A DNA stretch of 64,000 nucleotides from an uncultured Sphingomonas sp. (lineage in GTDB: Bacteria; Pseudomonadota; Alphaproteobacteria; Sphingomonadales; Sphingomonadaceae): the NCBI RefSeq assembly GCF_934560975.1, contig NZ_CAKTFO010000001.1, forward strand, positions 345,383-409,382, read 5' to 3'. A program made the position numbers and the translations under genes. This document shows positions 17,077-26,472 of this stretch, one piece after another; position 1 is the stretch's first letter, and every line of letters begins with the position of its first letter. The notes below the pieces were generated by a model that saw only the letters and a list, made by a program, of their open reading frames with translations, was not told the DNA's origin and searched no databases.

Positions 17077-18278
17077 GCTTTTCGCGGGCGCGGGTGGCTT
17101 GGGTATCGGCGTGTGCCGAGCCGGGTTCATGCCTATCGACCTGGTCGAGCGGGATCGCTGGTGCTGTGACACGCTGCGAGAGAACCGTCGGCGTGGTGCG
17201 CCCGCGCTGAAGCATTGGCCGGAACCGCGCGAGGGCGATGTCCGTGGCTTCTCGTTCACCCAGTTCGAGAGTCGCGTGGACCTGGTTACGGGTCACCCGC
17301 CCTGTCAGCCATTCTCGCTCGGCGGCCGTCACCGCGCGCACGAGGACCAGCGCGACATGTGGTCGGAAGCCGTGCGGGTGGTGCGCGAGACCCGTCCCCA
17401 AGCCTTCATCTTCGAGAATGTGAAGGGGCTCACCCGCGAGACCTTCTCGACCTACTTCTCCTATCATCTTCCTGCGGCTGTCCTATCCGGAGATCCTGCT
17501 CCGCGCCGATGAGAGCTGGGTTGATCACCGCGCGCGGCTGGAACAGCATCATACCTCCAACGGCTCCAGCGCGCTCAGCTACCGCGTGCTGCCGCCTAAA
17601 GTGTTGAACGCGGCCAATTATGGGGTTCCGCAGAAGCGGGAGCGGGTGTTCTTCGTGGGATTCCGCTCGGATCTTGGCGTCAAATGGTCGTTCCCGCGTG
17701 AGACGCATGGCCGAGACGCGCTGCTATGGAGTCAGCATCGCTCAGGTGACTATTGGGAGCGGCATGGCGTGGCCAGGCGCCACCGTCCACTGGAGGGCAA
17801 GGGCGGCGAGCTGGCGGCGAAGCTCACGCGCGAACCAAGCCTGTTGTCTTGGCGGACAACCCGCGACGCGCTGGTGGGCCTGCCAAACCCTGAGTTGAAC
17901 CCGACCGCCAGCTGTGACCTCGCCGATCACCGCTTCCAGCCCGGCGCGCGGAGCTATCCCGGCCACACCGGCAGCCCGCTCGACGAACCCGCCAAAACCC
18001 TGAAGGCTGGCGTCCATGGCGTGCCTGGCGGCGAGAATATGCTGCGTAGGCCCGACGGCTCGGTGCGCTACTTCTCCGTGCGCGAGAGTGCCCGGCTGCA
18101 GACGTTCCCGGACGAGTTCGTCTTCCATGGCGCCTGGTCGGAGACCATGCGCCAGCTCGGCAACGCGGTGCCGGTCGACCTGGCCGAGGTGGTGGCCAAG
18201 TCGGTCAAGAAGCATCTCGACGCTGCCCAGCGGCGTGATAGTCTTGGCCATGAGCGAGATCTACAACCCCCTCGATAG
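17063..18278 (+). pseudogene. C5-cytosine DNA methyltransferase, frameshifted
   Basis: Two overlapping reading frames together give one C5-methylase of ~400 residues. The first (17063-17512) has motif I FAGAGGLGIG, the catalytic GHPPCQPFS and FENVKG. The second carries QKRERVFFVGF and the C-terminal RESARLQTFP ... QLGNAVP motifs. The switch of one base is near 17465-17470 (FSY then IILRLSYPE). As read, translation ends early at 17512 without the target-recognition domain, so it is inactive unless this is a sequencing error or recoding. Confidence 0.75.
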
Positions 18279-18871
18279 GGTCAATCTCGGCAAGTCGGTC
18301 GCCGACGCGCTCCTCCAGCAACCCGCGCGCCCGCTGGGCTAGATCGGGAGTTTCGAGGGCGCCGGCATCTACGTGCTCTATTATCGTGGACCGTACGCGG
18401 CTTACGCGCCGATCGCTCGCGCCAATGCCGAGGCGGCGGTCTGGCCGATCTACATCGGCAAGGCGATCCCGTCAGGCGGGCGCAAGGGCGCCAGCCTGTC
18501 GGCGAGCGCGCGGGGCACGCCGCTGTTCAAGCGGTTGATGGAGCATCGTGAGAGTGTCGAGGCAACCGAGCGGGCGACCGGCTCGCTCACCGTCGCGGAC
18601 TTCCAGGCACGTTATCTCACCGTTGATGATCTGGATACCGCTCGGGGAAAGCCTGCTGATCGCACGCTTTCGTCCGATCTGGAACGTGGTGCTCGATGGG
18701 TTCGGCAATCATGATCCTGGCAAGGGACGCTACAATGGCGCGCGGCCGCTGTGGGATGTGCTGCATCCCGGACGCGGGTGGGCGAAACGCTGTGCCGCGC
18801 GCACCGAAACGGTGGAGGAGATTCATGGCCGGATTGGCGAGTATCTCGAGGCTCATCCGGTAGCGGATTGA
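18250..18871 (+). pseudogene. Eco29kI-like GIY-YIG restriction endonuclease, decayed
   Basis: It begins MSEIYNPLDRVNLGKS at 18250, overlapping the methylase end, but reaches an in-frame TAG at 18340. The same frame continues with GAGIYVLYYRGPY and YIGKAIPSGGRKG, the two halves of a GIY-YIG nuclease core as in Eco29kI. A frameshift near 18620-18630 is then needed to reach FRPIWNVVLDGFGNHDPGKG and the end at 18871. One stop plus one shift mark a dead gene. Confidence 0.75.
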
Positions 18872-18974
18872 TTTGGCTCGAGACCGAGCTCGCTAACGCC
18901 GGGGGAGAAGCGACTTCAAGGCTCAGCAGCTCGCAAGTTTTGGACCTCGCTCCAGTTTCAGCGGCTGCTTAGTG

Positions 18975-19002
18975 GGTGTCAGAACCGCTCGGTTTTGACA
19001 CT
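18975..19002. repeat. Palindromic site 1, candidate recombinase attachment site
   Basis: 28 bp. The left arm GGTGTCAGAACCG is separated by CT from the right arm CGGTTTTGACACT. The arms are near-perfect inverse copies. An almost identical site in the same orientation lies at 22147-22174. The surrounding 18872-19100 gap holds no gene. Confidence 0.5.
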
Positions 19003-19100
19003 TAGGTTCTTCATTCGGCGGATTACGGCCGAGTCACCCCAACGTATCAAACCGGCATAAGCGGTTCTCCGTCTGGGCTCAGGCGGTGGCCGCTAGTCGC

Positions 19101-20072
19101 CTAGAAGCTAAAACCCGTCTGCGTTGGCGGGGGCGTTGCACCGTGCACCTCGTGCACGACGTAGCTGGGTTTGCCGATTGCGAGCCCCTGCGCGTTAAGC
19201 TTGACCGTCTCGGTCATACTTACGTCCAACGTCGTGTTTGGCGGCGCTGCAACGCGATTGTGCTGGAAGTCGTCCAGCCAGTACGCGGCCTTATCGGCCA
19301 TCTCGGCGTCGATCGCCTTGCCTTGATAAAGCAGCGCCCACCGTGCGCCCCCCTCGTACTGCGCGGCCTTGATCCGCACGACGCCACGGATCTTCGACAC
19401 GCTCTCGGTTGGCGCGTCCTCGGTGGTGATTGGCGGCGCAGCAATGATCTCGTGCGCGGTTCGGCGGTCGATCTGCGTCACCGGCCGATTGTCGTGCAGG
19501 AAGGTGACGTCCTCGTAACCTTCGCGTTCCAGTGGCTTGAGCACCGCCTTTACGTTCTTCGTCACGTCCGGATCGACAAGGAGCTTGGCCGTCTCGGTTG
19601 GTACCTGGATCGACTGGATGTGCACGTCGCCCGCGATGTTGACGATGGTCGTGCCGGTCTGACTGCCGGTAGTGAGTGTCACGCCGGGCTTTGCGTCCTG
19701 CTTGCCCCCGTAGATGCGCTTGAGGAGGCCGAAGAGACCCAGCCCCGAGCCGCTAATGATGCCGACCCACTCGGCAATGTCCTTAGCCGTGGCGACGTCT
19801 TTGTGACCGATCAGGACAGCAGCCTGGTCGAAGATCGATTGAACGAGGCTGAGATCGAGCTGGAAGCACTGCTGCTCGACGTCAGCATCTACCATGACGC
19901 GGATCGAAACTGCGTCGCCGTTGAATTTCCGGTTGGCGATCTGGACGATTTCGGCCATCGCGAGAAGGGCGGGGGCGAGGTCCTGCACGTCCATCTCATG
20001 ACCGGCGAGCGCCGGGCCGTCGTATCTGATCCTGGTGCGAACGTGCCGCGCCACTTCTGCCATCCTGATCAC
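19101..20072 (-). CDS. Conserved hypothetical protein of the recombinase-flanked segment
   Basis: 323 residues. The N-terminal ~100 residues (GPALAGHEMDVQDLAPALLAM ... QQCFQLDLSLVQSIFDQ) look alpha/beta. A hydrophobic Gly-rich helix follows (WVGIISGSGLGLFGLLKRI, about residues 102-120), probably one membrane segment. A C-terminal ~170-residue mixed domain has no motif I know. Diverges from the PIN gene across 73 bp. Location between paired recombination sites suggests cargo, possibly defensive. Confidence 0.6.
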   Translation of the reverse strand: MIRMAEVARHVRTRIRYDGPALAGHEMDVQDLAPALLAMAEIVQIANRKFNGDAVSIRVMVDADVEQQCFQLDLSLVQSIFDQAAVLIGHKDVATAKDIAEWVGIISGSGLGLFGLLKRIYGGKQDAKPGVTLTTGSQTGTTIVNIAGDVHIQSIQVPTETAKLLVDPDVTKNVKAVLKPLEREGYEDVTFLHDNRPVTQIDRRTAHEIIAAPPITTEDAPTESVSKIRGVVRIKAAQYEGGARWALLYQGKAIDAEMADKAAYWLDDFQHNRVAAPPNTTLDVSMTETVKLNAQGLAIGKPSYVVHEVHGATPPPTQTGFSF

Positions 20073-20145
20073 CCCTTCCGCAGCGGCTTAGCACATAGCA
20101 TCAGCCGAGCTAGTAAATGAGCGGGGGGCAGCAGGGGCGGCAACG

Positions 20146-21225
20146 ATGAACGAAGTGGTTGAAGTCACAGGCGATGAAGACGCGGACTACAAGCTTCGGC
20201 TGCTGATCGACACGTGCGTGTGGCTCGACATCGCCAAGGATTACAGACAGCGCCCGACGATCGGCGCGCTGGAGGAATTGGTGAAAGCTGGCGTGATCGG
20301 CCTCATCGTGCCGAGGCAGGTTATCGACGAGTTCAGCCGAAACAAGGAACGGATCATCAAGGAGAGCGGGCAGAGCCTCGCCAGCACATTCCGGCGCGTA
20401 AAGGACGCAGTCAAGCAGTTCGGCGAGGATGATGGTCGGGACGAGGCGCTGCGGCAACTCAGCGACGTTGATCATCGCATCACGCTTTTGGGCGAGGCGG
20501 TAAACGACGCCATCGGCCGTATAGAGGCACTGTTTGTCGAAGCCGAAGTCCTAGAGACTGACGATGAGACCCTCCTCGCGGCGGCGCAAAGAGCCGTCGA
20601 CAAGCGGGCGCCGTTCCATAAGCCGAAGAACAGCATGGGCGATGCTATCCTGATCGAGCTGTACGCTCGTGCACTCGCCGAGGATGAAAGCGGTGGTGGC
20701 GACGTGTTCGCCTTCGTTACCCACAACAAGCACGACTTCAGCGCACCCACCGGCGACGAGCGCCAGCCCCACCCCGACTTTGCCGATCTCTTCCGGGGCG
20801 AGGCGTCGATCTATTCGCTGAACCTCAACGCGCTGCTGAACGAGCAGGCACCGGACTGGCTGGAGGAGCTGCAAGCCGAGTTCGAGTACGAAGAGGAGCC
20901 GCGAAGGCTCTCCGAGATCGTAGGAGAGATCGAACTCTTGGTGCGGAAGATCTGGTACAATCGGCACTGGGGACGCCGTATTGCGATCGAGGAAGGACGC
21001 ATCAAGGTGCTGCCGGATGCCGAGTATTCGCGAACACCCTACAAGCCCGACGAGATCCTAGACACGATCTGGGCTGGCGCGCTCGAATCTGCTAGGCGAA
21101 CCGAGGAGGAGATCGGCCTTGAGAACCTAGGTCCCTGGTCAGACTTCGAGTGGGGCATGCTAAACGGCAAGCTGAGCGCGCTGCGCTGGGTACTCGGCGA
21201 CGACTGGGACATGTTGGACACGTAA
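20146..21225 (+). CDS. PIN-domain ribonuclease-like protein (DUF4935-like)
   Basis: 359 residues. LLIDTCVWLDIAKD near residue 23 gives the first PIN acid; VPRQVIDEFSRNK supplies the second acidic residue, MGDAILIEL near residue 165 the third, and FVTHNKHDF the final strand. PIN domains cut RNA with metal ions. The ~160-residue C-terminal extension is helical and acidic. Too long for a simple VapC toxin and with no antitoxin beside it; such long PIN proteins occur in defence islands. Confidence 0.7.
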   Translation: MNEVVEVTGDEDADYKLRLLIDTCVWLDIAKDYRQRPTIGALEELVKAGVIGLIVPRQVIDEFSRNKERIIKESGQSLASTFRRVKDAVKQFGEDDGRDEALRQLSDVDHRITLLGEAVNDAIGRIEALFVEAEVLETDDETLLAAAQRAVDKRAPFHKPKNSMGDAILIELYARALAEDESGGGDVFAFVTHNKHDFSAPTGDERQPHPDFADLFRGEASIYSLNLNALLNEQAPDWLEELQAEFEYEEEPRRLSEIVGEIELLVRKIWYNRHWGRRIAIEEGRIKVLPDAEYSRTPYKPDEILDTIWAGALESARRTEEEIGLENLGPWSDFEWGMLNGKLSALRWVLGDDWDMLDT

Positions 21226-21277
21226 CAGCAGCTTTGGAGGTGCAGGTACGACGGCTGCATGGCGGATGGGATGATCA

Positions 21278-22108
21278 ATGCTTCTTGAGGATCATAGGCG
21301 CCGCGTGACGCGGCTTCTTCGCGGCGAGCGCAAGGTCACTGACCTCCATAGCCTGTTCTCCGATTTGCGTATGCAGCAGCCCGGACGCGCCAGCATTCAG
21401 GAGATCGGCCACTTCGCCGCCCACCGCCACGAGAGGGACGCGGGCATCAGCCTGGCGCGCGCTAACGACATCCAGACAAGCGCTAAGTTGTGGCACCTTC
21501 AGTTCGCCGGCATCAAGCCAAATGCTCAGCACCTAAAGGAGGCGGGGCGCGCCAACCTCAGAATTATGCCGGATGAACGGATCAAGGAAAGGCTCGGCAT
21601 CTCCCGTCAGACGGCCGAGCAGTCCTTCGCCAAAGCGATCAGGAAATACGAGGCGGGCCGTTCGCTTAAGGACCGGGAGCTCCAAGTTCTGAAAGTGTTT
21701 GGTCTCAGTATGATGTGGCAGTTCGCGTTCAGCGACAAGGCGCTGTGGCCGGACTTCGTTGACCTGCTTGTGGCTGAAGGGTCTTTAACAGAGCAGGACA
21801 GAGCCCGGTTTGAACCCGTTTCTACCTTCGTGAGCCTCTACGCGCTCAACATCATGCACGGCGCACGGTTAAAAATGGCCGATGGTAAAATGGCCCAGCT
21901 CAGGCTGGCTGCATCGGAGGAAGGCGGATTTCTCCGGATCAAAGCCGATATACCTGTTAGCGACGCGCCGAAGCCGATCACCACGAGCGTTCCGATGTTC
22001 GAGACTTCGCTGATGGCAGGCGACCATTGTGATCCCAATCTCCTCACCATGATTGACGAGCCGATACCGGCGGAGATCGAAGGCGAAAGACTAGTCGCAC
22101 TTGCCTAA
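21278..22108 (+). CDS. Hypothetical protein of the recombinase-flanked segment
   Basis: 276 residues, soluble and largely helical, 52 bp after the PIN gene on the same strand. A RLGISRQTAEQSFAKAIRKY stretch near residue 105 resembles a helix-turn-helix. No other motif recognised. It ends 38 bp before the second palindromic site, making it the last cargo gene of the segment. Confidence 0.55.
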   Translation: MLLEDHRRRVTRLLRGERKVTDLHSLFSDLRMQQPGRASIQEIGHFAAHRHERDAGISLARANDIQTSAKLWHLQFAGIKPNAQHLKEAGRANLRIMPDERIKERLGISRQTAEQSFAKAIRKYEAGRSLKDRELQVLKVFGLSMMWQFAFSDKALWPDFVDLLVAEGSLTEQDRARFEPVSTFVSLYALNIMHGARLKMADGKMAQLRLAASEEGGFLRIKADIPVSDAPKPITTSVPMFETSLMAGDHCDPNLLTMIDEPIPAEIEGERLVALA

Positions 22109-22146
22109 GCCGGTGAACATCGTTTTTGGCTGGCTTACGACATTGA

Positions 22147-22174
22147 GGTGTCACAACCGGACGGTTTTGACGCT
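22147..22174. repeat. Palindromic site 2, candidate recombinase attachment site
   Basis: 28 bp. Left arm GGTGTCACAACCG, central GA, right arm CGGTTTTGACGCT. It differs from site 1 at the spacer and two arm positions only. A third half-site, GGTGTCAGAA, begins at 22208. It lies 200 bp beyond the 3' end of the serine recombinase gene. Confidence 0.5.
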
Positions 22175-22373
22175 GCGGGCCCGGCCACAGTTTTTCAAGG
22201 ATTTAGAGGTGTCAGAATTCTACGGCATTATGTCCCTTGCTGAACCTGCGGGCATACGCTTCAACGGCCTACATTGGGGCCGCATGGCGCCAGCTGAGAA
22301 CTCCTTGCTCGCACGGGTAGCATTAGGCAGCATCCGCCCCATGAAGTCTGGCATTACGCGCGGCCGTCTCGCC

Positions 22374-24026
22374 TTATCCCGCCAGCAGGGCCTTGGCCTG
22401 TGCCTGCCAGCAGGGCGCCACCGCATCGCTGGCGACCAGCGCGGTGGCGGTCAGGCCCGCGCGCTGGCGCCCGGTGAGCATGGCCTTGACCACCTCTGGC
22501 GAGAGAAAAGCCAGCCGCAGCACGCGGGTGACATAGGCGGGACTGATACCTTCGCGTTGGGCAAGCCGGGTCACGTCTATTTCCCCTTCTCGCAGAGCGC
22601 GCCAATAAAGCTGCGCTTGCCCCAGCAGCCGGATCAACGCCGTCTCGCTCTGGGCATCCACCACCCGGCTGCCGCCCTGGATCAGCCGCATGGCGCGACC
22701 CGAGCGGGTCAGTCGCACCGGGACGGTGAGCCGGAGGGTGGGGGTGGCACCCTCGTCCGGGGTGACGGTGAGGGCGGTGGCAAGCGCCGTCGTATCCACC
22801 TCGATCTCGAGCCCCTTGGCGATGAGCTGGACCATGGCGATCAGCGGCCGCACCCGCTCCGGCTCGCGCTGGCGCAGCAGGCTCCCAAGTTGGCGTGCGC
22901 GCGCGGCAAAGCCGGCAATGTCGTTGGCCGCCACATCAAGCCCGGCCCGCTCCATCAGCGTCAGCGGATCCTCCACGGCAACGGCAAGCGTCTCGCACAC
23001 CGCCGCTTCAAGATCCCGCGCTGGCATGCGGATCCCGCTTCCGCCACTGCCATGCTGGAGGGCGTGGCTGACATAATAGGAATAGCGCACCTTGCCCTTG
23101 CTGGTGTGGACCGGGACCAGCGGCGCGCCCGTCTCATCCACGATCCGGCCGGCAAACAGCGCGGCGCGTGGTGCGCGTGTATAGCTGTCGCCCGCCCGGT
23201 TCTCTGCCAGTCGGGCCTGGACCTGCTCCCACATGTCTCGGTCGATGATCGCCTGCTGCAGGCCCTGGTAGGTCTTGCCGCCGTGATGGACCTCGCCGAC
23301 ATAGGTCGGGCAGCGCAGCATCTTGTAGAGCTGGCCGCGCGAGAAGGGGCGTGCTCCAATCGGCTTACCGGTGATGAGCGTGCGCGCGGGCGCGGTGATC
23401 TCCATCTCGCTTAGCTCCGCTTCGAGCAGGCGGACGTTGCCGAGCGCGAGATAACGCTGGAAGATCGTCCGCACGAGGGCGGCATGATCCTCGATGATGG
23501 CCAGGCTGCGCCCATCCGGCGCGTAGCCGACCGGCGGGATCCCGCCCATCCACATGCCCTTGGCTTTGGAGGCGGCGATCTTGTCGCGGATGCGCTCGGC
23601 GGTGACCTCGCGCTCGAACTGGGCAAAGGACAACAGCATGTTGAGGGTGAGCCGTCCCATGCTGCTGGTGGTGTTGAACGCCTGGGTGATCGAGACGAAC
23701 GAAGTGCCGGTCTTCTCAAACGCTTCCACCAGCTTGGCGAAGTCGAACAAGGAGCGCGACAGCCGATCGACCTTGTAGACCACCACGATGTCGATCCGTC
23801 CGGCGGCCATATCCGCCATCAGTCGGCGGAGCGCCGGGCGCTCGAGCGTACCGCCCGAGATCCCGCCATCGTCATAGCGCTCGGGGAGCGCCGTCCAGCC
23901 TTCACCGGCCTGGCTCAGGATGTAGGCGGCGCAGGCCTCGTGCTGGGCGTCGAGCGAGTTGAAGCCCTGCTCCAGTCCCTCGTCGCTCGACTTGCGGGTG
24001 TAGATCGCACAGCGGACCGGCTTCAT
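22374..24026 (-). CDS. Large serine recombinase
   Basis: 550 residues. The N-terminal resolvase domain has the catalytic Ser in IYTRKSSDEG and the DDGGISGGTLERP, VYKVDRLSRS and AQFEREVTAERI motifs. A Recombinase domain follows (about 165-270: GYAPDGRSLAII ... FSRGQLYKMLRCPTYVGEV). The C-terminal zinc-ribbon and coiled-coil region is less typical. These enzymes integrate or excise elements between short att sites without cofactors. It is the last gene of a tightly packed three-gene operon. Confidence 0.85.
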   Translation of the reverse strand: MKPVRCAIYTRKSSDEGLEQGFNSLDAQHEACAAYILSQAGEGWTALPERYDDGGISGGTLERPALRRLMADMAAGRIDIVVVYKVDRLSRSLFDFAKLVEAFEKTGTSFVSITQAFNTTSSMGRLTLNMLLSFAQFEREVTAERIRDKIAASKAKGMWMGGIPPVGYAPDGRSLAIIEDHAALVRTIFQRYLALGNVRLLEAELSEMEITAPARTLITGKPIGARPFSRGQLYKMLRCPTYVGEVHHGGKTYQGLQQAIIDRDMWEQVQARLAENRAGDSYTRAPRAALFAGRIVDETGAPLVPVHTSKGKVRYSYYVSHALQHGSGGSGIRMPARDLEAAVCETLAVAVEDPLTLMERAGLDVAANDIAGFAARARQLGSLLRQREPERVRPLIAMVQLIAKGLEIEVDTTALATALTVTPDEGATPTLRLTVPVRLTRSGRAMRLIQGGSRVVDAQSETALIRLLGQAQLYWRALREGEIDVTRLAQREGISPAYVTRVLRLAFLSPEVVKAMLTGRQRAGLTATALVASDAVAPCWQAQAKALLAG

Positions 24027-24445
24027 GCCGCCACCTGCTGCTTACGGCTTTTCAGCCCGAAGAAGGCGGGACCCGACCAGCGGGTGCCGGTGATGGCGCA
24101 GGCGACCGCGCTCAGCGACGCATAAGCCCGCCCGTTCCAGCTGACACCGCCATCCTCGCCGACGGTCACCACATGCGCCTTGCCGTTCCACTCGCGCACC
24201 AGCCGCATGCCCGGCACCGCCGCGCTGGTGCGGGTGCGGCCACGCGCGACCTGCTCCAGCTTCTGCTGGAGCGTGCGCGAGAGGCCGCCATGCGCGCGCG
24301 CCTGGATCTCCCAGGCCAGGGCCAGGCGCATCAGGCTCGGGCTGATGCGCGGGCGCGGCGTTCCGGTCAGCCGCACCCACTCGGCCCGGAGCTCATGCGA
24401 GGACATGGCCTGCAGTCCGGCGAGCGTCTCGTCCAGGCCGCGCAT
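24023..24445 (-). CDS. DUF2924 protein
   Basis: 140 residues. It matches DUF2924 in layout: an N-terminal helix with SSHELRAEWVRLTG, then LMRLALAWEIQARAHGGL, and a C-terminal RxWxGKxHxV type beta segment followed by LSAVACAITGTRWSGPAFFGL. These proteins nearly always sit between the recombinase and a DUF3489 gene in alphaproteobacterial elements and are presumed recombination accessory factors. Overlaps the recombinase start by 4 bp. Confidence 0.8.
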   Translation of the reverse strand: MRGLDETLAGLQAMSSHELRAEWVRLTGTPRPRISPSLMRLALAWEIQARAHGGLSRTLQQKLEQVARGRTRTSAAVPGMRLVREWNGKAHVVTVGEDGGVSWNGRAYASLSAVACAITGTRWSGPAFFGLKSRKQQVAA

Positions 24446-24975
24446 CAGGCTGCCACCACGACCGTGTAGCAGGTCATATCGTCGCGTTTGCCGCGCGCCA
24501 CCTCATGGCCCTTCTTGCGCAGGCCGGTGAGGGCGGCCCGCATCGTGTGTGGCAGCCAGCCGGTAGCGCTGGTCAGCTCCGCCATCGAAGCGCCGCCCTC
24601 GCGCTGGAGCAGCTCCAGCACCAGCGCCGACTTGATCACGCGGGCAGGTGCCGGGGCGGGGGCGGGGGACGCGGGCTCTGGCGCATCGTCATCCGCATCC
24701 ACAGGCGCGGCTTCGGCTGGCTCGATGCCGATGGCGGTCAGCCCAGCCGGCGTGATGTAAAGGCCAAAGCTTAGGTCGCCCTCGGTGCGGGCGATGCAGT
24801 CGATGTCGCTAGTCTCGCGCTCTTCGAGCATCGCCAGGGCGACAAGGCTGGCGATGGCCTTGCCGACGCGTGCGCCGGCGGGGTTGAGGATGGCGGGCAG
24901 GGGATGGAGGCTGCCGCTGTCGCGCTGGGCGGCGGTCGAGAGCAGGATGCTCTGGGTGTCGTTGAGCTTGGGCAT
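24445..24975 (-). CDS. DUF3489 protein
   Basis: 176 residues starting at ATG 24975. The N-terminus (LNDTQSILLSTAAQRDSGSLHPLP) and the C-terminal winged-helix-like part (VLELLQREGGASMAELTSATGWLPHTMRAALTGLRKKG) are the DUF3489 signature, a probable DNA-binding unit. An Ala/Pro/Asp linker separates them. First gene of the recombinase operon; the stop abuts the DUF2924 start. Confidence 0.8.
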   Translation of the reverse strand: MPKLNDTQSILLSTAAQRDSGSLHPLPAILNPAGARVGKAIASLVALAMLEERETSDIDCIARTEGDLSFGLYITPAGLTAIGIEPAEAAPVDADDDAPEPASPAPAPAPARVIKSALVLELLQREGGASMAELTSATGWLPHTMRAALTGLRKKGHEVARGKRDDMTCYTVVVAA

Positions 24976-25235
24976 ATACGTGGTCTCCGCTTGGAGAACG
25001 GCATCAATGCCGCTTCCACGGACCCCAGCCCCGGGGATCGACACATCCGGGGCGGCGCGGGGCTTTGAGCATTCGGCCTCCGCGACGCAGCTGTTCGCTC
25101 TGGTCGGCTACGAAGTCGAGTGATGTTTGCAGCGGGCGGCCGTTTCAGCAAATGGGGCCGCAAGACGACCGCTCGCGGACATCCTTGCTTCGTTACCGAT
25201 CCGTTCTAAACAACCCTGAAGACCAGGGGGGATAG

Positions 25236-25784
25236 ATGTTCGGGAAGCTGTACTGTGCCGCTATGGTTCTGCTCGCCGGGGCATCGGCGGCGCATTCCGC
25301 GGAGCCAGATGCCGCGCCGATACCGGCTTCGGTGAGCGCGCTTACGGGATGCTGGGAAGGGCGCGGCGAGGTGATGAGCAAACCCGTCGTTATATTTATC
25401 ACCGCATACCCGATTGTACGCGGTGCGATGGTGGCGCTGGAAGCCGCGAGTAGCGCCATCGCGGATCCGCAGGACCAATATGCCGCGCACTTGGTCTTTG
25501 GTGGATCCGACAAACAGCCGGGATCAAAGGTTGATCATATCGTCGGATACTGGGCGGATAGCTTTGGTGGCGCGTTCGCGGCGACCGGACAGGGCGAGAG
25601 CCGCGCGGATGGTTTCGACATCACCTACCACTATCCCGACGACGCGTTCGTGAACCGCTGGCGCTTCTCGGGTGATCAACTCACGTGGCGGATCGTGGCG
25701 CGAGACGGCAAAGGCGCTGAAAAGCCGTTTGCCAGTTACGCGTTCCACAAGACGGCTTGCCGATCTTCGACCGATCCCCGCTGA
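25236..25784 (+). CDS. Exported protein of unknown function
   Basis: 182 residues with a clear signal peptide (cleavage likely after AHSA, residue ~22). The mature part begins VSALTGCWEGRGEV and ends with LTWRIVARDG, a pattern reminiscent of small lipocalin-like or DUF1579-type beta barrels. No catalytic motif seen. Stands alone between the recombinase operon and a small hypothetical gene. Confidence 0.55.
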   Translation: MFGKLYCAAMVLLAGASAAHSAEPDAAPIPASVSALTGCWEGRGEVMSKPVVIFITAYPIVRGAMVALEAASSAIADPQDQYAAHLVFGGSDKQPGSKVDHIVGYWADSFGGAFAATGQGESRADGFDITYHYPDDAFVNRWRFSGDQLTWRIVARDGKGAEKPFASYAFHKTACRSSTDPR

Positions 25785-25996
25785 GTTCATATGCGTCTGG
25801 TACGGCGCCGCCAGCGCTGAGCGCCACCCAGCAAGAAGCTGGACGTCGGGCAATGCTTCATCTCGGACCTCGCAAACTGACCGGGCAGAGCGGCTGCTCC
25901 CCGGGTCAAACATTCGGGTGGAACTTGCTGCACGATTAACGGAACTGACGATCTTTGATCCCGTTGATTTAGAACAAAAATACCAGGAGACGCGGG

Positions 25997-26215
25997 ATGG
26001 CTCAGGCATGTGCGCTTACGGAAGGCGCCTTTGGCGCTTGGACAGACGGCAAGGCCGCCAAGCCCTACCTGCGAGCCCTCGGCCACGAACGATTATCCGC
26101 TGCTTTCCCGCTCGATCCGAACGCGACTCGCGCCGCAACCGTGCTCGCGGACGCCGGCCTGAAGGCTATGCTGTGTGCGTGGATAGAAGAGCGCTACGGC
26201 GCTGGCGGCGACTAG
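25997..26215 (+). CDS. Small hypothetical protein
   Basis: 72 residues with a CAGGAGA ribosome site. Helical, with a C-terminal LKAMLCAWIEERYG segment and no recognised domain. About 260 bp upstream of the TIR/caspase operon and probably separate from it. Confidence 0.4.
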   Translation: MAQACALTEGAFGAWTDGKAAKPYLRALGHERLSAAFPLDPNATRAATVLADAGLKAMLCAWIEERYGAGGD

Positions 26216-26472
26216 GTCGTGAACCCCTAAACGATCGCTACTGGATCGAGCCTTAAACGTCCGACTTGGGTGGATTTCGGTCCGGCCGCTTTGAAGGGCT
26301 GACAACACCATCCCCGCCGTTCGTTAAGCTGGAAAAAGCTTCAATTGCGAAGCGCTCGGCAAGCGGTCTTGTATCAACGCAGCGGTTCTCACACCGCGAA
26401 CCGGACGAGGCAGCTGGACTCATGCCGCGTATCCATTATGTTCTCGCCTTGAATCCAACGATCGGAGCGAAC

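Noticed and set aside
17440..17620. Programmed frameshift in the C5-methylase
   Set aside because: No slippery heptamer or following pseudoknot is evident, and the neighbouring nuclease gene is also broken, so simple decay explains it better.
19086..20120. Long plus-strand frame opposite the 19.1-kb gene
   Set aside because: Arg/His/Asp-rich translation typical of an antisense shadow; the minus-strand frame has normal protein character.
22101..23414. Long plus-strand frame over the serine recombinase
   Set aside because: Low-complexity antisense of a clear recombinase gene.
26266..26472. N-terminal extension of the first TIR protein
   Set aside because: The extra 69 codons have no similarity to TIR proteins and no good ribosome site, while ATG 26473 begins right before the first TIR strand.
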